Assembly: GCA_027946365.1 (NCBI GenBank)
Contig: JAPEUQ010000008.1
Location: 1,488,001 to 1,552,000 of the forward strand
Direction: 5' to 3'
Length of the DNA: 64,000 nt
Origin: Kalmusia sp. IMI 367209
Lineage: Eukaryota; Ascomycota; Dothideomycetes; Pleosporales; Didymosphaeriaceae
Shown here piece after piece: positions 35,301 to 46,143 of this stretch; within the stretch, counting starts at the first letter, position 1, and every line of letters begins with the position of its first letter. A program made the position numbers and the translations under genes. Under the pieces are notes generated by a model, which made no database searches, was not told where the DNA came from, and was given only the letters and a program-made list of their open reading frames with translations.

Positions 35301-35856
35301 GAAAGAACGCCTCCGTCGCGAATGGCGAGAACGAGGCAACTTGCTCATCAATCTCACAGATGAAGACCGACTGCCAACGCCTCGCACGCCAATCGGCCCA
35401 GGTGAGCTCGGCGTGCCCACGAGTAACGAGCGTCCACGCACGCCTGCCGACGAAGACGACTGGGACGTCGAGGCCGCGGTCGAGCGCCGCGTCGTGCAGG
35501 TCATGTTCACGGTGCCAAAGTCCAAGCTACGCGTTGTCAACGCCGATGTGGATCGCAGCAGTATTCTCTCTCTGCCACGCGAGAATTCGAAAGATAGCAT
35601 CGTCGACGCGAAGAACGAGGCGAACGCAAATGGCAGTCCCAGCGCAAGCACACCCAACCGCGTCAAAGACCTGGCCGGAAAATTCGAACAACTAAATTCT
35701 TCTCCGACGCGAGCTACGCCGCCACGCGCATCCCCTCGACCATCACCCTCGCCCTCAATCAAGTCGATGAAGCTGCGTGGAAAGAATAGTGCCGCGTCGC
35801 TAGTTGCCTCGCGAAAGGGCAGCGTGCATTCGCTTGTAAACAAAGGCAAGGAGTAG
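32350..35856 (+). CDS. Kelch-propeller single-pass membrane protein
   Basis: A single exon of 1168 aa. A signal peptide (LRLCAVLPIALLWATLLAGT) opens an extracellular part of about 430 residues with kelch-type blades: DFVLIGGHTSAAFINTSQVA, RSGHSAVLTPDGQRLIVVGG and YGHGAAMLPGGVMMIMGGYS. Each has the GG pair and preceding hydrophobic strand of galactose-oxidase/kelch propellers. One membrane helix (GLGVGLGIGMAAVLSLMCFY, about 460-480) is followed by a basic stop-transfer RKLKRQREF. The cytoplasmic tail of nearly 700 residues is disordered and Ser/Thr/Pro-rich, with motifs such as TGRVSPTKSSERT that look like phosphorylation sites. I infer a plasma-membrane or vacuolar surface protein with a signalling-type tail. 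No galactose oxidase copper ligands are evident. Such kelch-TM proteins are found across filamentous ascomycetes, but I know no settled function. Confidence 0.8.
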   Translation: MRRPTTPAPAAVSLRLCAVLPIALLWATLLAGTAAQMPYNPTRILQNGSLVYVFQPSPHSSSQFELGAIDIGSRVDASNLPLTTLYPTLPFLDSNEQLPFNPISDNGGNITVYTGDCTSGASGGKVWTFIPETSEKSGNGTWRQEDMAFAQAGKHVSDMGPKYLSAGMSFSAVVNGDAMDSEAYFFGGMCPSQGGNNADWQSNANYSNHMSILQPSGTTRQSLKYTLDISTSRGPPIAEAGFTLTGLSPSFSNRSDGTQTQQQDFVLIGGHTSAAFINTSQVALFSLPQQGWTFVPVKQPDTARTDLAIRTDVSAIESRSGHSAVLTPDGQRLIVVGGWIGDVNTPADPQFAVLNVGDGYGGESDWEWSVPSTTGSGLPSGSGIYGHGAAMLPGGVMMIMGGYSISAPNARRRRTASVANKQPMFLNVSSYTWTTDYSPPPDIQNEQLAKGGPLATTGQKAGLGVGLGIGMAAVLSLMCFYIWYTRKLKRQREFRESQLHEMALGAHRYNLAPDYDGQGSQAEYIQSSEDSYLYPSAIAQSTSGWRRTKPNDAERTGLLVEIPSPTRGLRRSLGGKANHTMTRYDDRRIRGSGHIHPIDEEEEQEQEGANDKTPLTSQPEMAERSSHGGPSILDNAPVLDPFVDQHRLNRDDGAFHSAPTSPLREDHDETRDDFNSWQAVASAHLPRHSTPSPTGRVSPTKSSERTGSNLSERSTRSNLSSHSGAGSLGRSASMRSAAILNHAANANPFKSLDASPTTDTANRGGGMWQATTDPRTRSFTSIRSTGRPTTANADADSFSTARSSFMILQAEGEALLGGNPERTRPGTSSTSNGSNNQSNRDTEGTVSRSGTVTAATSATEGFPRRPGGRERRMSWLGSVRRALARSTSSADRTQSLTAATMHFESYSDNPDPKPAEEPLTAENRKSFPISGAPRRAASDASFWRSKRGKQDWLEEEMDPNDPRAKWKRNSGDDWGTPEDVALAEKERLRREWRERGNLLINLTDEDRLPTPRTPIGPGELGVPTSNERPRTPADEDDWDVEAAVERRVVQVMFTVPKSKLRVVNADVDRSSILSLPRENSKDSIVDAKNEANANGSPSASTPNRVKDLAGKFEQLNSSPTRATPPRASPRPSPSPSIKSMKLRGKNSAASLVASRKGSVHSLVNKGKE

Positions 35857-36425
35857 GTGTTGGTATGAGGTTTGACGATTTATGTACTGGATTAAATGAT
35901 GATTCGTTTCGGCTGATGTACTTTGCGGATCATGTTTGGATATCATGGGGCAGACGGTCGCTTTTGTATGCGATGCGATTTGAGCTTTTGATTAGCGTTT
36001 GGCGTTGGGACAGCGGCGCATCGTATGAGGGACCCTAGATATCCCTCGATATATTTTGGATATTTTGCTTCGGTAACTGTTGAGTAAATAGCTAGAATCT
36101 CGATTGATGGACGTCGATCACTTTATGGATCCAATTTCATGTAAAGGTCCTCCCAGATATGAAGACTAATATCGATTTACAAGGCTGTTGCAAAGCGTAA
36201 AATGCCTTGCGCCAAGGTAGTCATGAATCTTGAATGAGTAACAACTCGCCACCTTGATTGATATGAGTGAGATAGCATGTAAGACTACGTATATTCTATA
36301 GTACCTATACCATCGCAGATATAAAGTACCCAGTCCTCGACCGGAATCACCTATCAATACAATTTACTAAGAATACGCATCCCTCCTTCTCAACCACAGA
36401 CTCGTTATTACTCATCATCTCTCAT
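35857..36425. other. Intergenic between convergent genes
   Basis: AT-rich 3' flanks of the kelch protein and the large disordered protein. Nothing else was seen. Confidence 0.45.
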
Positions 36426-39400
36426 TCACAGCCCAGTAAACGCCGTATTTTCCTTCATACTCTCAGTCCGCACCATCTGCAACACTCTCTCCCTCTCCGT
36501 CTTCTCTTGCTCCTTGTACAACGTGATCAAATCCATTGTGCTCCGCCTCACGCTAACCATACTCCGCTCGTCCACACCTATGAAGTCAGTACAGTCCTCA
36601 TCAGGTAAAAAAAAATAGATAAATTCACCATCATTTTCACCCATAGACACAAAGCTCGGCCTAACACTTCCGTGACTAGCAATGCCTTTACAACAGAATG
36701 AGCACGAGTTTCACAAACGTCAGATGTTGTAGAATGACTCACTGAGATAGCTCATGCGGCTCGCATTACGAGAATGTTTTGTGGAACGACTAGGCATGGT
36801 GTGCGAGTGTATAGAAGCGCGCCTGCTTTCAAGCGAATGACGTTGCGGTACACCAAAGTCCTCAAGACCAAAGTCTAGCTCGGTGCTAGCACGTGGGAAA
36901 TTCGGCAAGCAATTCTCGTAGTATGCTGACCAGACCCTCGCTGTATCTCGTGTTCCATCTAGACCCGCCGCTAACAGATTGCCCGTAGTAGGCCGTGAGG
37001 AGATTGGGAGTGGCCGGAGTGTTAACGAAGAGTCCTCTTCTTTCATTTTGGCCTTACCTTTGCGATCCCCCGGGCCGTAGTCTTCCTCCGTGGGATGGGT
37101 TTCGCCAATGTCATGGCTAGACTCGCAGCTCGCTTCTTCAATGATTCCGCGCCTCCATATGTGGGGCAAAATTTCCAGCTCTGGATATTCTAGTGTCCCA
37201 CCTGTGGAAATCGAACTTCGATGCCCTTGTCCATGTTTGTGGAACTCGATACTTTGGCTTCTAAATATTTTGGTGTAGTTCTTCAAGAATGACTTTCCGA
37301 AGGTCATAGAATGACTCTTCGCCATACGAGTGTTACCTAATTTCTTCTTCCTTTTCTTTTGGCCTGGAAGTAAGGGCGGTGTGATTGGGCGCGCAGCAGG
37401 ATCGACCTCTTCGTCATCCTCCGCATCGTTCTTCTTGCCCATTGCAAAATTGATAGCTGCCTCCAGCGCGAAGTCACGAGTTTTGACCTGATCCATATGC
37501 CCAGCAGAGAAGGTTCGATCTGCACGAGTGTGAGACGGGTAGCGACCCCATGCACCAACGGTATCAGCTGCATCAGTTTGCTGGCTAAAGCGTACTTGAG
37601 CCTCGTAGCTCGAGCCAAGATCCTTAGAATCCGTTCCACTAAGCGCAATGCGCCTTGTCAAAAGTGGAGGTGGGTCACTCAATTCCGTAATGCATGGCGA
37701 GGGAGGGTCCAGCAGGGGCGCCGAGAATCGTTTCGGAGTGCTCAATTCTCTCATCGCTGATAACTCGTCACTCAATCGTGGTCGTGTTACACTTGAACTC
37801 CTTTCTCGAAACGGGCTTGTGCGGGGGGCAAGCTCTTTATTCTTCGGCAGAAACATCGCCGCACGCTCATCCTGGTAGTTCTGGAAGGCCCGCTCCCACA
37901 TTGGACTAGCTTTCTTATCTTTTCCTAGAGCTTGTTGCTCAGCTTCTAAGCTGACCATTGACTTTGATTGTCGACGTTCTCGCTGTGCAGCCAACCCCGG
38001 CACTTCGAGCGACCCATCTACTACAGGCACAATGCTATCGGCTTGCATGTTGGCTTCGCTCTTGCTTCGCAGGCTGTTTCGCTTGGGATTCAAGAATCTT
38101 ATGATCGAGGCTGAAGGAATCAATCTCTTCTTGGGAGGAGAAGGGCTAAACTCCTCACGGAACTTCGAAATCTTGGTGCTTGCGACACTATTATGACGTG
38201 CTGGACGTGATGTCTCGTTTGAGCGCCTTTCAAGCACAGAATAACTAGCAATGTCGCGAAGATTGGTGAGACCATGTCTTTGCGTAGGCCTAGGGGTGTC
38301 ATCGTTATCCGTTGGGTAGGAATTGGATCGCCTGAGCTTTGTGAGATCAACTGATGTGTGATTTGAAGCTCTGTGTCCAGAGGTCTGCGAAAGGTCAATC
38401 ATCGACCCACCAAAACTCGGGCTGTATGGGGGACTCTGAGGTCTGCTGGAGTATGTTGAGGACTTGTCTTCTCGTGTTTCGTTTGGCACAACCCTGCCCC
38501 ACTTGCTGGGCACTCGAGAACTGGCAAATCCTGAGCTTGACTGCTGTCGTTCATGCCGGCTCGACTGCTGACGAATTTGAGAAATTCTACTGAGGTCTGA
38601 AACGGAACGGTCACGAATTGCACTACTCGGACTTGGGAGGTCCGTGGCGTCTGCTAGAGCATCCCATGAAAGAAGCGACCCAGACCGCAAATGATGCGAG
38701 ATTCGCATGCTATATAGGTGTACAGACCGACGCGGCTGATTTTCATCAATCTCAATTTCCGCTTTTGAAGGAGAATGCGAGGTTGAAGGAGCGGTATCTG
38801 GGCTTGTCACTTTAATCGAGGCAGTTTCGCCGCGCGTCATTGAAGTAATTGGCTCTTGCGCGCGGGTCTGTAACACAGTCGAAGGTGTGGGAGGGTCTTC
38901 TCGTTTATCAGGTGGATTGTTCCGAAGCACTGCACTTTTCTGGCTTTGGGGTCCGCCAACCAGTCCCTTCGATCCCGTATGCACTTTGAGCGAGGGCCTA
39001 GAATGTTTTGGCGTGACTTGATATAGAGAAACAGGGAATTGTGAGAGTCGGAGGCTTTCATTAAGAGCCACTGACCACGGTATGCCGTCACTATCATGTG
39101 TCTTAAGACTAGGAAGCCTGAGTGGCGAAAGCGGAGAATACTCAGGAAGCCTGATTGAGGTAGCTGAGTGGGAGCGCCTTAGTCTACGCTCTTGAGACCT
39201 TGAAGCATCGACTTGAAGATTGGGAGTACTGAAGACTTGGCTGAGTCGCGTAGAAAGAGATACACATTGGGTCGGTCTGATGTGATAGGGCTGAATATCC
39301 CGAGTCCGATCGGAGCTGTGGCGGCTCTTTGACGACGAGTCTGGCGTCGGTTTACTGGAAGTTCAGCCAGGTACTTCTGGAGTAGGGAGACTTTCCTGGC

Positions 39401-40030
39401 TCCTTACCTTGCAGTAGATGGTGTCCAATCGATGCTGTGAATGCTCGGTCTTTTGTTTGGTGTCTTCTTCCCTATGTTTCTTGCGATGTCACCGAGCACT
39501 TTAGCGTCAGAGTCATACCCTCCTTCATCGGGCCTCTTGTCACTCAGAAGGTCCTTCCTCAGATCATCTTTTGTGATTTTCACTTGTGAATTAGGGCCGC
39601 CTTTCTGTTGCTTGACGACGGTATCCGGAGCTTGTGTTGCAATTTCTTTAGCACTGTTCAACTGAACTTGATCTCCAGACGACTTTTTCAATAAGTCCCG
39701 TGAAAACTTTCGTCTGATCAGCGAGCGCATGCTCTTCATCTTATGTAACGAATGCAAGCTATATATAGACGGCCCGTTGTGACGCCCGCGGTCAGGTACC
39801 TTCGTCGGAGACGCCCGAGTGGATTCATCGCCTTTCGCATTGTCGAAGATTTGTTGCAGTTCGTGGAAATCTTCTGATCGAGTGCTAGTAAAGCGCGAGT
39901 TTACAGATCCGACGGACTTTGGTAAGAGAGGTAGTCGAGCTGGCGTGGCTTCAGTAGGACGGACGTTAGGAAGTTCTGGAGAGTCTGGCTGGCCCTCCTG
40001 CTCCGCAGTGCAGCACAGTTTGGACGCCAT
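36426..40030 (-). CDS. Large disordered Ser/Arg-rich protein of unknown function
   Basis: Four exons fit by splice signals and phase: 40030..39408, 39354..36743, 36685..36629 and 36577..36426; the product is about 1147 aa. It is Ser/Arg/Pro-rich and mostly disordered. Possible ordered stretches are RSLIRRKFSRDLLKKSSGDQ (about 100), KRLIPSASIIRFLNPKRNSL (in the middle), HSMTFGKSFLKNYTKIFRSQ and the C-terminal helix MDLITLYKEQEKTERERVLQ. Runs such as SRVPSKWGRVVP and RSNSYPTDND look like kinase sites. No catalytic domain was seen. The protein may be a scaffold for polarity or signalling, which is a guess. The third exon is short, and its neighbouring introns are in phase. The T-rich stretch at 36605-36620 is intronic in this model; reading through it would add 17 residues. 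Confidence 0.65.
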
Positions 40031-40851
40031 ACCGTGGGTACTGTGTGTGCGATAGTAAAGAGTGTGAGGATTGTTTGCGGTTGCGGACGTTCTTTACCTG
40101 ATTCCGGATCCACGTGCGGGAGTCGCTATCCAGCTCGTCTGAGCGACAACAGGCAGGATCAAGCGACAAGTGACAGCGAACAAGGTCGGCTAGAAATATG
40201 CCAGACCATACAGCGCTCACCATCCGACAAGGACGTGAAGCAATTGATGCGGAAATTGGAAGGAAAAAAAAATACATCGCATGAGCCTGAAGCGCTTGTT
40301 GCGTCACGCGTCACGGGTCCTACTATAAAGAGAAGGAGCAAACAACATTGAATATGAAGGAAGCACTGAGGACGCGACTCACCAACAAAAAAATCACTCG
40401 GATTAGTAGGGTTCAATTCAGATGGAACTGCCACCATAGCTAGCGAACACAGGCTAAACAACCTCGTTCAAAAGTATTCAGCGAGGTATGCAATCGGGAG
40501 AAGATGGCCACTATCAAATGCTCCTTCCTCTCAAGTGCATCCCATTGACTAATGCTTGCATCTTGACATATGTTTCTTGAGCTGCTGAACCGGTTGCGCT
40601 CAACGAACCTTTCGGATTCTACTGTGGAGTATGAGAGGCGAGGAGTAACCTTGAACACTTAGTCTCTGTTTTGCGGTAATTATCGCGTGCATTCGCAAGT
40701 GAAGACATTGATGTTTCTCGTGTCCGTCCAGGGCATACGTGGAGAATCAGGAGCTCAAGAACTGCCAGCAGCTCAGTACCGATACCAACCCGGGGAAGAT
40801 GCCAGAAATAGCCATAGAAATTTTTCCATACAAGAACTTGGCCACTAAGAC
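40031..40851. other. Intergenic
   Basis: Upstream of the disordered protein and downstream of the F-box gene, both on the minus strand. Contains CACGTG at about 40112. No gene was seen. Confidence 0.4.
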
Positions 40852-42185
40852 TCAGTGTGATTGAACATCACACCAATCTCTTTTCCAGATCCAGAAATGG
40901 CCACCAAATCCGCCATGCACATCAGACCAACATCCTGCGATACCAAAAGGAATGACAATGCCCCTATACAGCCAACTCCAATGTCGTGTAGGATAAGTCT
41001 TTAAAAATTCGACCCGCCCATCTTCGAAGATACTCCCGTTGAGGGTAAAATTACCGTGTGCGTCAGAACCATAGGTGTCTAAACCGATTATGCGTCCTTT
41101 CAGACCTGGCTCGTTGACATTAATTTCTTGCGCCGTAACAGCAACGATGCAGATTTCATCCATTGGAGGATCGACTAGCGCAAAGTACTGGTGGTTTATA
41201 GTCCGCTGATCTGTGTAATACTGTGTTACACCAAACTCTCGTCAGTGATATTTTGATATATACTGGATATGATACTCACACCCATCCAATCGCCAGTCAG
41301 AAAAGTTGGGTCCGCCATCTTTTGGAGATGACATATAGAGAATCGCTCGCTGCTGTCCCTGAAAACCCATGGTATGCTCATATAGGACGCAAATGGCATT
41401 TTGAAAGGTACAGGGAAGGGGATCCGGCGAAAATATCCGCCACCCATAATACTATACAAGAAGGGTAGGATAGAGGCAGATGCGCGGGCTAGGTCAAAGG
41501 CCCCGACAGGTCGGTTGATCCAATCGTCAGGTGGCCGAACACCCCAGCACGCCGAGAACATGTATTCACTTGATAGCTTTGAGGTAAGAGATTCGTCAAT
41601 CTCAAAGGGCTTCAAATAATCACCGTTGGTCTCTTTGGAGAGATGGTGTAGAGTGAGAAAAGCGATGCAGAAACCAATATTGATGAAGTTGGCTGTGTCT
41701 TCGAGATTGCGTGATTGATGAGGTTCGGTAGTTTCCAGCCTCTTGCCGAGTTCGAGGTGTGCCGTCAAGAGAGACGGGGCCTGGAAATTTGTGCATCCAG
41801 GATAGTGCCAAGCTAGGAGCTGTGGTAACCATTCGCTGACATCCGAATGAACAATATTTCGAATGGAAGCCTGGTGAGTCATCCAGGAGGTTGTAGAACC
41901 CTCGGATGCTCTTCGAAGCGCTCGCTCGACAGCGTAAGCCACACGTATAGTATCGTCGATGGTAGCGCGCTCTAGTAGATCGGATCCCTCGGACCATAGG
42001 AGTGATTCTTTTGAAACAGTGCTGTGTTCGAGCGAACGTAAAGCGATGTACTTGAACACGAGTCGGTCATTGCAGGCGCCATGCAGCTTATGGCTTACTC
42101 GACTCAAGATAAGAGCAGATGAGCAGGGCAGAAACCTAGCAATGCGCTGGAGTAGCTCAACAGGAAGGTCTGATAGCAGCGCCAT
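40852..42185 (-). CDS. F-box protein
   Basis: Exons 42185..41280 and 41220..40852, joined by a GTGAGT-to-ACACAG intron in phase 0, give 424 aa. The N-terminus has a classical F-box: LPVELLQRIARFLPCSSALI then LSRVSHKLHGACNDRLVFKY (5-45). F-boxes bind Skp1 and bring substrates to SCF ubiquitin ligases. The rest has no repeat such as LRR or WD40. It contains Trp-rich stretches (WLPQLLAWHYPGC; FSACWGVRPPDDWINRPVGA) and a C-terminal part with GNFTLNGSIFEDGRVEFLKT and GGHFWIWKRDW, which looks like a beta-sandwich substrate-binding region common in fungal F-box proteins of unknown target. The splice join is strongly supported, because the second exon continues the Trp/Gly-rich domain directly. No lesion was seen. 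Confidence 0.8.
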
Positions 42186-43942
42186 CTTGACCGTTAGTAA
42201 TCCGATAGTTCAGAACACACCATTCGGCAACGGATGAGTGAGACAGGAAAAGAGCCTCCGTGAGCTGAGGGCGCGGGTGATTACCTAGCCCAAATAAGTT
42301 AGCGCCAAGTGTTGATATCGCAACGTCATACGAACTCACAGAGCTTGTGCCTCAAACCTCCTGACATGTCCTACATACAAAGCCAATGATCGCTAAGCAT
42401 GCTCAAATGAAACGCATTCACGGGTCGTGGAAATTTCCTTCTAATCTATCACCCTCGTTGTATCACACAATTGCCAGAACCTTCGTTCACGTCTGCTACT
42501 CCCACAAGATCTCGTCTTATTTGTCTATGACAGTCGTACTATCATTCGTGATAGATACACTGATAGATCTAGTCCCAAGTAGTGTAGTTTAGCCTCAATT
42601 GTAACCATTATTGATCTGAGACTTCCCAAGCGACCAGTGCCAAGTAAATCCAGGAGAGCGCGAACTAATGCCAATGGTAGAGGCTATAATGAGATAATAA
42701 ACGACTTATGCCTTCGGAGGCTGTGGGAAATCAAGTACCTCGCCATCCTTAAGAAGAACACAAACGTAAATGGAAGCTTTGATGCTGGGTTTACGCGACA
42801 GAAGGGGAACGCGATGCGAATACCATTCTAGGTCGCGAAGAGACTCACTAATATTTGATCCATGATAAAAATAACGTTCTTCTAGTCTTTGCTTCCAAAA
42901 AATTCAAGTTTTCGCCTAGACCGTTCTAACTCTATACGGCGCGGATGCGTTACCAAATCAGAATGAGTACAAATTGCAGCGCACGATAGACCATGCTGAC
43001 AGCCGCTCTAGCAACGGCGGCGAGACTGGATTATTACTTTCTTAAAACGTGGCTGGGAGATGCGCGTTGAACCAGACTACCGGACCGATTGCCCTGATCT
43101 GCGCTGAGCCGCACGATAATATCAGGGATAGTAATATTACTTCCGCAATATGCATCTCACTCAACCTCCAGCCCATCAAATTGCACTATCACACACGCGA
43201 CATTATTCCGACCCACAGTACAAGGCTGACACCCCGCTTCGTAAATTGCTCAACCGAAGGCCGGTGAGATCTGATATGTGCTGCACATTGCATACGATGA
43301 AGTGGTACTTTCTGCGACTTCGCTACCAACATTCCTCCGAGACAAGGCATTCGAGAAGCTAAAAATTGATAATAGGAAAGACCGAATTATGGTATGTCGA
43401 CTCAAGTTCCAGGCATTGCTGATGCTAAGAATAGGACTCTCATTTGTCGTATGACATGTGATCCCAGCGACAGCATGTTCGACTCCAGCTCTGTCGATGT
43501 CACTTCATCACGACCAGGCTCAGGCAAGTCGATGATATTGCAAGTGCAATGTTATATAGAGAGCTCTTCTGTAGATATGATTCAATATACGACTAGAGGC
43601 ACACCGCAACTCGTTCTGTCACGATATCATTTTAGCAGCATCTTCAATCGCCTAATGAGGAAACTGTCGTGACTCAGCTCTCAGTTCAAACATCATCACA
43701 ACCTCGTCCAAGGCAGAATCTCACGCCAGAATTCCAAATAAATATCTCTCAAATTCATTTAGCCAAGCTTTCAATATCCCTCTCAATGAAATCATCTTCG
43801 AAAACTTTACGGTAATATCCAAGCTCCTTCTATCAGGCCATGCAGTGGTCGAGAAGGGCTGGTACACCATGACGAACCGTTATCATCATCGTATTCGGTT
43901 CAATTCATCGGCTTCAACGGGCAGTATACGGCGAGGACGAAG
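42186..43942. other. Intergenic, no gene seen
   Basis: About 1.8 kb with only short frames lacking motifs. The A+T content rises and no repeat was recognised. Confidence 0.4.
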
Positions 43943-44066
43943 TATAAATAGGGAGCTCATCTCTACTCAAAAAAGGGCCATCAGTAGCATATCTCAACTT
44001 CCCATATAGAGATCTTGGACTCTTTTCTCCTTTTTTTTTCACTAATCCAGGACCCCTGCCACCAAT
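43943..44066 (+). promoter_or_regulatory. Core promoter of the secreted DUF4360-like gene
   Basis: A clear TATA box (TATAAATA, 43943-43950) lies 117 bp before the start codon. A pyrimidine tract (CTCTTTTCTCCTTTTTTTTT, about 44020-44040) sits just before it. TATA plus CT-rich block is typical of strongly expressed, regulated fungal genes. Confidence 0.6.
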
Positions 44067-44875
44067 ATGAAGTACGCAACCGCAATCCTCGCCCTCTCAA
44101 CGCTCGCAGCATCCGCACCCGCCCCAATCCCCCAAGACAAGCCCTCCGGTCATGAAGTCGAAATCACAGCCGTGACCTACGGCGGCACCGGTTGCCCCGA
44201 CAAGACAGTCCAAGGTCTCCTCTCCGACGACAAAACCACCATCACACTCAGTTTTGATCAATACACTGTGCAGTCCGGGCCCAGCATCCCAGCCACTGAG
44301 CGCCGCAAGTTCTGCCAACTGCAATTAAAGCTCAAATACCCAAGTGGTTTCCAGTACAGTGTCTTTGGTGCTGATTACCGCGGGTATGCTAGCTTAGAGA
44401 AGGAAGTCACTGGAACAGCTCAGAGCACCTATTACTTTTCTGGACAACAGAATCAGGTATGTCGCTTCCATCTTCCAGCGGCCCCTCCCCAAATCAATCC
44501 AGTCATCCCGCCCCCACCAACCCATTCCTGACTCTGTACTCTCAGACGGTCATCCCAACTACCTTCAAAGGCCCCATGGAAGGCAACTATCTCAAGCACG
44601 ACGAGGTCGATGCCGGGTCAACCGTCTGGTCGCCCTGCGGCGAGCAAGGCATGCTCAACATCAAGTCTGAAGTGCGCATTGTTCCCATGACCGCCAAGGG
44701 CCTCAACCTGCTCACCGTAGACACGGTGGATGCAAAGTTTAGCCAGAAGTATTACGTACAGTGGCAGAAGTGCGACGGTAAGACGGGAGGGGGGTCGGGA
44801 GGACAGCCGATTGGGAGACCGCCGATGCCGGGCTTTGACGAGGGGAATTTGGGCCGGGAGGTCGATTTGAATTGA
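44067..44875 (+). CDS. Secreted DUF4360-like protein
   Basis: Exons 44067..44456 and 44546..44875, with a GTATGT-to-CTCAG intron in phase 0, give 239 aa. A signal peptide (MKYATAILALSTLAASAPAP) precedes a mature domain with ITAVTYGGTGCPDKTVQGLL, then DDKTTITLSFDQYTVQSGPS and RKFCQLQLKLKYPSGFQYSV. The second exon has SPCGEQGMLNIKSEVRIVPM. The GTGCP opening, the FDxYTVxxG centre and the four or so Cys, likely paired as disulfides, match the fungal DUF4360 secreted family. Its role is unknown; members are common among fungal extracellular proteins. The C-terminus is Gly/Pro-rich and probably flexible. The TATA-box promoter suggests regulated expression. Confidence 0.82.
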
Positions 44876-45500
44876 GAACGTGATGCATTGTATTAGAGAA
44901 ATTAGAGAAACAATGATTGTCTCTCTAGTTTGAAATTGAGAAATTTTCTTTTGCGTGATATTTCTCTTCGCTTTACAGTGCACCCTTGGTTGTCTTCCTG
45001 CTCCTGTCTCTGCGCACACAGCGCAAAGCCCCCCGCGTTTTCCTCGTGTAACCTGCTAGGACGCTTCGTTTTCGAATTCTTGGTCTAGGCACTCCCCCAA
45101 AGCCCGGCCCTGGGTATGACTACAAGACTTTTGAATCAAAATTCCTAGATTCCTAGTAATCTTGAAATTTTTCTGAAACTTGAGCCGAGCTTGACCCCCA
45201 AATTTCGGGAGGCAAGTGCATTTTAAGGCTCTCGCGCTCAAACGTGGCTTAAAAGAATTGGAGGTGGCCTCAAAGAAGTAGAAGCTTGTCGGGCTCATGA
45301 CATCATCATTCAGCCCTCTTGAAGAAGTGAACTAACATCACAATCCAGTCAAATACTCCTTTCTTACACCAGTCAATTTTGACACCCGGCATACTCCTTA
45401 TCATAGGTCTATACATTCGCCCGTTCATTTCGAGTGCTGCGTCTACTTGCCTGGCTTTATATGCTTTACGCCATTGACGCAGCCAAGCCAATACCAAACA
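44876..45500. other. Intergenic
   Basis: AT-rich 3' flank of the secreted protein and short upstream region of the small Cys protein. No supported gene. A minus-strand frame at 45581-45306 overlaps the next gene and lacks motif. Confidence 0.45.
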
Positions 45501-45865
45501 ATGCCTAGAACTTGCACGCTCTGTTCGACGTCCCGCAATATCCTCGTGCGCTGTCAGATAGACTCCACTGGGCGCTGGCATTTCGTCTGCCCCGGAGCAT
45601 GTTGGAAGTCTGTTTCGGGCGGCGTTGAAGACGCGAGGGGGATGCGGGAGGAGTTCCCCTGGTACCGATACGGCGGCATGGTAAGTTACTCTACGAACTC
45701 TTGAGGAAGGTCGGGGGAGGTCATTTGAAAGAGGTTTTGAGAGGCGCCTTCGCTAATAAGGAAAAGTGGAAGGATAGAAGCGCCGATGGACCTGTGAGCG
45801 CCAAGAAGCCACGAAGGGTGAAGGAGAGGCAAAAGGAGGAGGCTGAGAGGAGGAAAGGGGGGTAA
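45501..45865 (+). CDS. Small Cys-motif basic protein (94 aa)
   Basis: Exons 45501..45680 and 45761..45865, with a GTAAGT-to-ATAAG intron of 80 nt in phase 0, give 94 aa. The first exon reads MPRTCTLCSTSRNILVRCQI and WHFVCPGACWKSVSGGVEDA, with Cys pairs CTLC and CPGAC that suggest a small zinc-binding knuckle. It ends FPWYRYGGM. The second exon is highly basic (SAKKPRRVKERQKEEAERRK). The Trp/Tyr-rich knuckle with a basic tail is a recurrent small fungal protein pattern, but no function is known to me. RNA binding or ribosome association would fit the charge and is only inference. The second exon is short, but it keeps frame and composition. Confidence 0.65.
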
Positions 45866-46143
45866 AGAAGAGATAATCAAGGTCAGAGTGCTAGTGAAGA
45901 GGGCTCGGAGGATGGAAGGAGAGACGAGGATACGAAGGGTGCACAGAGCGACGTAAAATGCAGTAACACAGGATTCACATAAATCAAGAGATTGAAGATA
46001 TACTACAATTTGGTCTAAAGGGGGTATGCAGATAACTAGGATGCCATATACCGGACGAGCCAAAGCTGGGTCCTTAAGCATGGACAAACATGGAAAGCAG
46101 CCACGCCTGCGCTCCGGTCCGACTAAAACAACATTTTCAAATA

